A stretch of DNA of 27,814 bases from Baffinella frigidus. Taxonomy: Eukaryota > Cryptophyceae > Cryptomonadales > Baffinellaceae. Made by a program: the position numbers and the translations under genes. The DNA lies in the NCBI GenBank assembly GCA_026770585.1, contig MU647388.1:58960-86773 (forward strand), given 5' to 3'. Under the pieces are notes generated by a model. That model searched no databases, had not been told where the DNA came from, and worked only from the letters and a program-made list of their open reading frames with translations. Positions 25,279 to 27,814 of this stretch are shown here, one piece after another. How positions within the stretch are numbered: position 1 is the first letter of the stretch; each line of letters begins with the position of its first letter.

Positions 25279-27682
25279 GTGGTTGAGGGAGAAGGTGTGG
25301 TCGCGGAGGTTCGAGCCACTGACACACTCGCCACCGTGATGCCTGGTTTAGGGTTATGGGGTTCAAGGTTTAGGGCTTAGAGCTTGGGGTTTAGGATTTG
25401 GGGTTAAGGGTTTAGGGTTTAGGGTTCAGGGTTTGGGGTTTAGGGGGAAGAGTTTAGGGTTTATTGTTTAGGGTTTAGGGTTTAGGGTTTAGGGTTTAGG
25501 GTTTAGGGCGTGGGGGATACCACGGGAGGCCAGCGCCGAGTTGAGCTTCTCGGCCGTGAGAGAGCTTGCTGCCTGCTTGGGGTTTTAGGGGTTAGTTTCA
25601 GGTTTAGTTTTGAGTAGGGTTTGGGGTTGAGGGTTGAGGGTTTAGGGCTAGGTTTGGGGTTTAGGATTTGGGTTTAGGGTTGAGGGTTTAGGGTTTAGGG
25701 TTTAGGGTTTAGGGTTCAGGGTTTAGGGTTCAGGGTTTAGGGTTTAGAGTTTAGAGTTTAGAGTTTAGAGTTTAGGGTTTAGGGTTTAAGGTTGGGGGCT
25801 GGGGATTTGGGGTTGGGGGGTTAGGGTTTGGGGGTGAGAGTGTACCAAGTCAGCCTGATCAGCGGGGACTGTCACAGCAGTCTCCACCATGGTTCGGGAA
25901 CTTGCACGCCTCCTGATGGTAGCCGACACCTGGGGTTTGTGGTTAAGGGGTTAGGTTTAGGGTTTGGGGTTTGGGATTTGGGGTTTGGGGTTTGGGGTTT
26001 GGGGTTTGGGGTTTGGGATTTGGGGTTCAGGGTTTAGGTGCTAGGGTTTAGGGTTTAGGGTTTGGGGGGTGAAGTGTGGAGTGTGGGGTTTGGGGTGTGG
26101 GTGTTTGGGTTTGGGGGTTAAGATTTGGGGGATTGGATTTTGGGTTTCGGGTGAAGGGTTTGGGGTTTAGGGTTTGGGGACAGCACCGAGACGATGCGCA
26201 CTTCTGACTCCGCGCGCTCTGGTTTAAGGTTTAGGGGTAAGTGTTTTAGGGTTAAGAGTTTAGGGTTTGGGGTTAGGGTTGAGGGTTTGGGGTTTAGGGT
26301 TTGGGTTTGGGGTTTTAGGGTTTAGGGTCTAAGGTTTAGGGTTTAGGGTCTCAGGTTTAGGGTTTAGGATTTAGGGATTAGTGTTTGGGGTGTCAGGGTT
26401 TATAGTGGGTTTATAGTTTGGGGTGGAGGTGTTAGGGTTTAGGGGTTAGGGTTTAGGGTGTAGGGTTTAGGGTTTAGGGTTTAGGGTTTAGGGTTTAGGG
26501 TTAACCAAGCGCAACGGCCACACCGGCGATATAACCCCTGGGGTTTAGGGTTTTAGGGTTTAGAGTTCAGGGCTGAGGGTTTGGGGTTTAGGGTTTAGGG
26601 TTTAGGGTTTAGGGTTTGGGGTGCAGGGTTTAGGGTTTGGGGTTTAGGGTTCAGGGTTCAGGGTTCAGGGTTTAGGGTTGAGGGTTGAGGGTTTACCCCC
26701 TCACGGTATCAAACTCCGCAACGCTCATCTGCACTTCCGCCGTGAAGGCCAGGATCACTGTGGCGGGCCTGGATGAGGGTTGAAGGTTGAGGATTTAGGG
26801 TTCAGGGGTTATCTGCACTGATGCTGTGAAGGCCAGGACGACCGTCGCAGGCCTGGGGTTAGGGCTTAGGGTTTGGGGTGTGGGGTTTAGGGTTTAGGGT
26901 TTAGGGTTTCCAAAACGCCTCCAAAACGCTCATCTGCACTTCCGCCGTGAAGGCCAGGACCACTGTTGCAAGCCTGGGTTTGGGTTTGGAGTTTAGGGTT
27001 TTAGGGTTGTAGGGGTTAGGGTTTGGGGTTTGGGGTTTGGGGTTTGGGGTTTGGGTTTTAGGGTTAAGGGTCTGAGGTTTAGGGTTTACTGTGAATCGGA
27101 CTGTGATGATTCAGGGTTTGGGGTTCAAAGTTTAGGGAGTAGGGTTGAGGGTTTAGAGTTGAGGGTTCAGAGTTTAGGGTTTGGGGTTTAGGGTTTAGGG
27201 TTTAGGGTTTACTGTGATGTTGCAGGAGTGGTCGCAGGAGTCGTTTCAGGAATCGGTGAAGGCGTGTTTAGGGTTGACTGTGATTTGGACTGTGATGTTC
27301 AGGGTTTGGGGTTTAGGGTGTAGGGTTTAGGATTTAGGAATTATGGTTTATGGTTTAGGGTTTAGGATTAAGGGTTTCGGGTTTAGGATTTCGGGTTTAG
27401 GGGTTACTGTGATGCTGCAAGAGTCGTCGCAGGCGTGGTTTCGATCGAGGCCACTTTATGGTGTGTGGTTTAGAGAGTAGGGCGTAGGGTTCATTGTTAA
27501 GGGTTGAGAGTTGACTGTGATGCTGCAGGAGTAGTCGCAGGAGTCGTTTCAGGAATCGTTGCAGGCGTGGCCAGGATCGAGGCCACTTTACGTTTTAGGG
27601 TCTAGGGTTTAGGGGTTGGGGGTTAGGGTTTACGATGCCGCAGAAGTCGCTGCAGGATTTGGCGGAGGCGCGGCCACGATCG
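25279..27682 (-). CDS. Extracellular-type domain and Thr/Pro stalk exons
   Basis: Minus-strand exons 5' to 3': stalk exons 27682-27634, 27585-27516, 27453-27408 and about 27266-27213 (for example TPSPIPETTPATTPATSQ), then domain exons 26768-26697 (ATVILAFTAEVQMSVAEFDT), 26537-26506 (GYIAGVAVAL), 26218-26187 (RAESEVRIVS), 25929-25846 (SATIRRRASSRTMVETAVTV), 25572-25521 (AASSLTAEKLNSALASR), and 25342-25279 (ITVASVSVARTSATTPSPST). From 27213 to 25279 all joins are GT-AG and in phase, and the last exon is in phase with the membrane exon at 23619. The pattern (beta strand, AEFD, helix ending in AVAL, VRIVSV, RRR, VTVP, SLTAEKLNSAL, GI) matches a repeat domain I recall from extracellular proteins of algae, resembling SEA-type folds; that comparison is from memory. 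The 5' end is beyond the window. Confidence 0.6.
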
Positions 27683-27814
27683 CTAGACACGCGTTCTAGG
27701 GTCTAGGGTGTAGGGTGTAGGGTGTAGGGTCTAGGGTCTAGGGTCTAGGGTGTTGGGTGTAGGGTGTAGGGTGTAGGGTGTAGGGTGTAGGGTGTGGGGT
27801 CTAGGGTGTAGGGT
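25343..27814 (-). repeat. TTTAGGG-like introns of the extracellular-domain exons
   Basis: G-rich on plus throughout, so C-rich in the sense of the minus-strand exons. Variants include TTTGGGG (26000-26040), TTTAGGG and, from about 27692 to the window end, a nearly pure TAGGGTG/TAGGGTC array. Confidence 0.85.
26812..26975 (-). pseudogene. Two extra copies of the 'LAFTAEVQ' exon
   Basis: Minus-strand copies 26975-26921 (LATVVLAFTAEVQMSV, then a diverged end) and 26857-26812 (PATVVLAFTASVQ) have good acceptors (CCCAG). The second runs into the telomere-like array at CAGATAACCCC with no GT, so it lacks a donor. The functional copy appears to be 26768-26697. Confidence 0.55.

Noticed and set aside
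24723-25320. Plus-strand repeated exon reading YVVEGEGVVAEV
   Set aside because: No acceptor AG precedes the copies, and the fourth copy is clearly part of the minus-strand stalk exon 25279-25342, which joins in phase to its neighbours. Kept as an alternative only.

Overview
This is eukaryotic nuclear DNA from a protist, most likely an alga with plant-type (TTTAGGG) telomeres. A large, repeat-rich prasinophyte-like green alga would fit. A dinoflagellate fits less well, because every splice junction I could phase is GT-AG. Much of the window is degenerate (CCCTAAA)n / (TTTAGGG)n. This is not a chromosome end: the arrays are broken into blocks of roughly 40-500 bp, and between the blocks lie short exon-like islands with splice sites. 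Most long ORFs here are translations of telomere-like or simple repeats and are not genes.

Layout. (1) 324-6489, plus strand: gene A, an ADP-ribosyltransferase (ART) of the R-S-E class. Twelve exons from 1933 to the stop at 6487-6489 join in one open frame (780 nt), and proline-rich exons lie upstream at 324-877. (2) 6490-7843: spacer with four copies of a ~120 bp inverted-repeat element, a minisatellite and a remnant of a third ART 3' end. (3) 7844-16004, minus strand: gene B, an inverted paralogue of A. Thirteen exons join in one open frame (786 nt). (4) 16181-18412, minus: repeated 'SKF' exons and acidic/proline-rich exons containing a 13-bp minisatellite. (5) 18413-24740: many inverted-repeat elements (MITE-like), with a few minus-strand exons among them: a cytoplasmic exon at 19558-19698 and two exons that together encode one membrane helix (21810-21876 and 23556-23619). 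(6) 24740-27814, minus: exons for a repeated extracellular-type domain and a Thr/Pro-rich stalk.

From 27213 down to 18412 the minus-strand exons also join in consistent phase. I therefore suspect that regions 3-6 are one gene of about 20 kb: extracellular stalk and domain, one membrane helix, cytoplasmic linker, and ART domain at the C-terminus. The joins within 16.2-18.4 kb are not resolved. Gene A would be a second copy whose 5' part lies outside the window.

Main observation: the introns of A and B consist largely of telomere-like repeat. It is almost always oriented so that the transcript is C-rich (CCCUAAA), so repeat orientation flips where gene orientation flips. The arrays also supply the splice sites: donors such as GTAAACCC, GTTAACCC and GTACCCC, acceptors such as AACCAG. 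One exon that is whole in A is split in B by such an intron, with a 9-bp sequence repeated at both edges, which looks like an intron gain. I call this candidate system 'telomere-repeat introns'.
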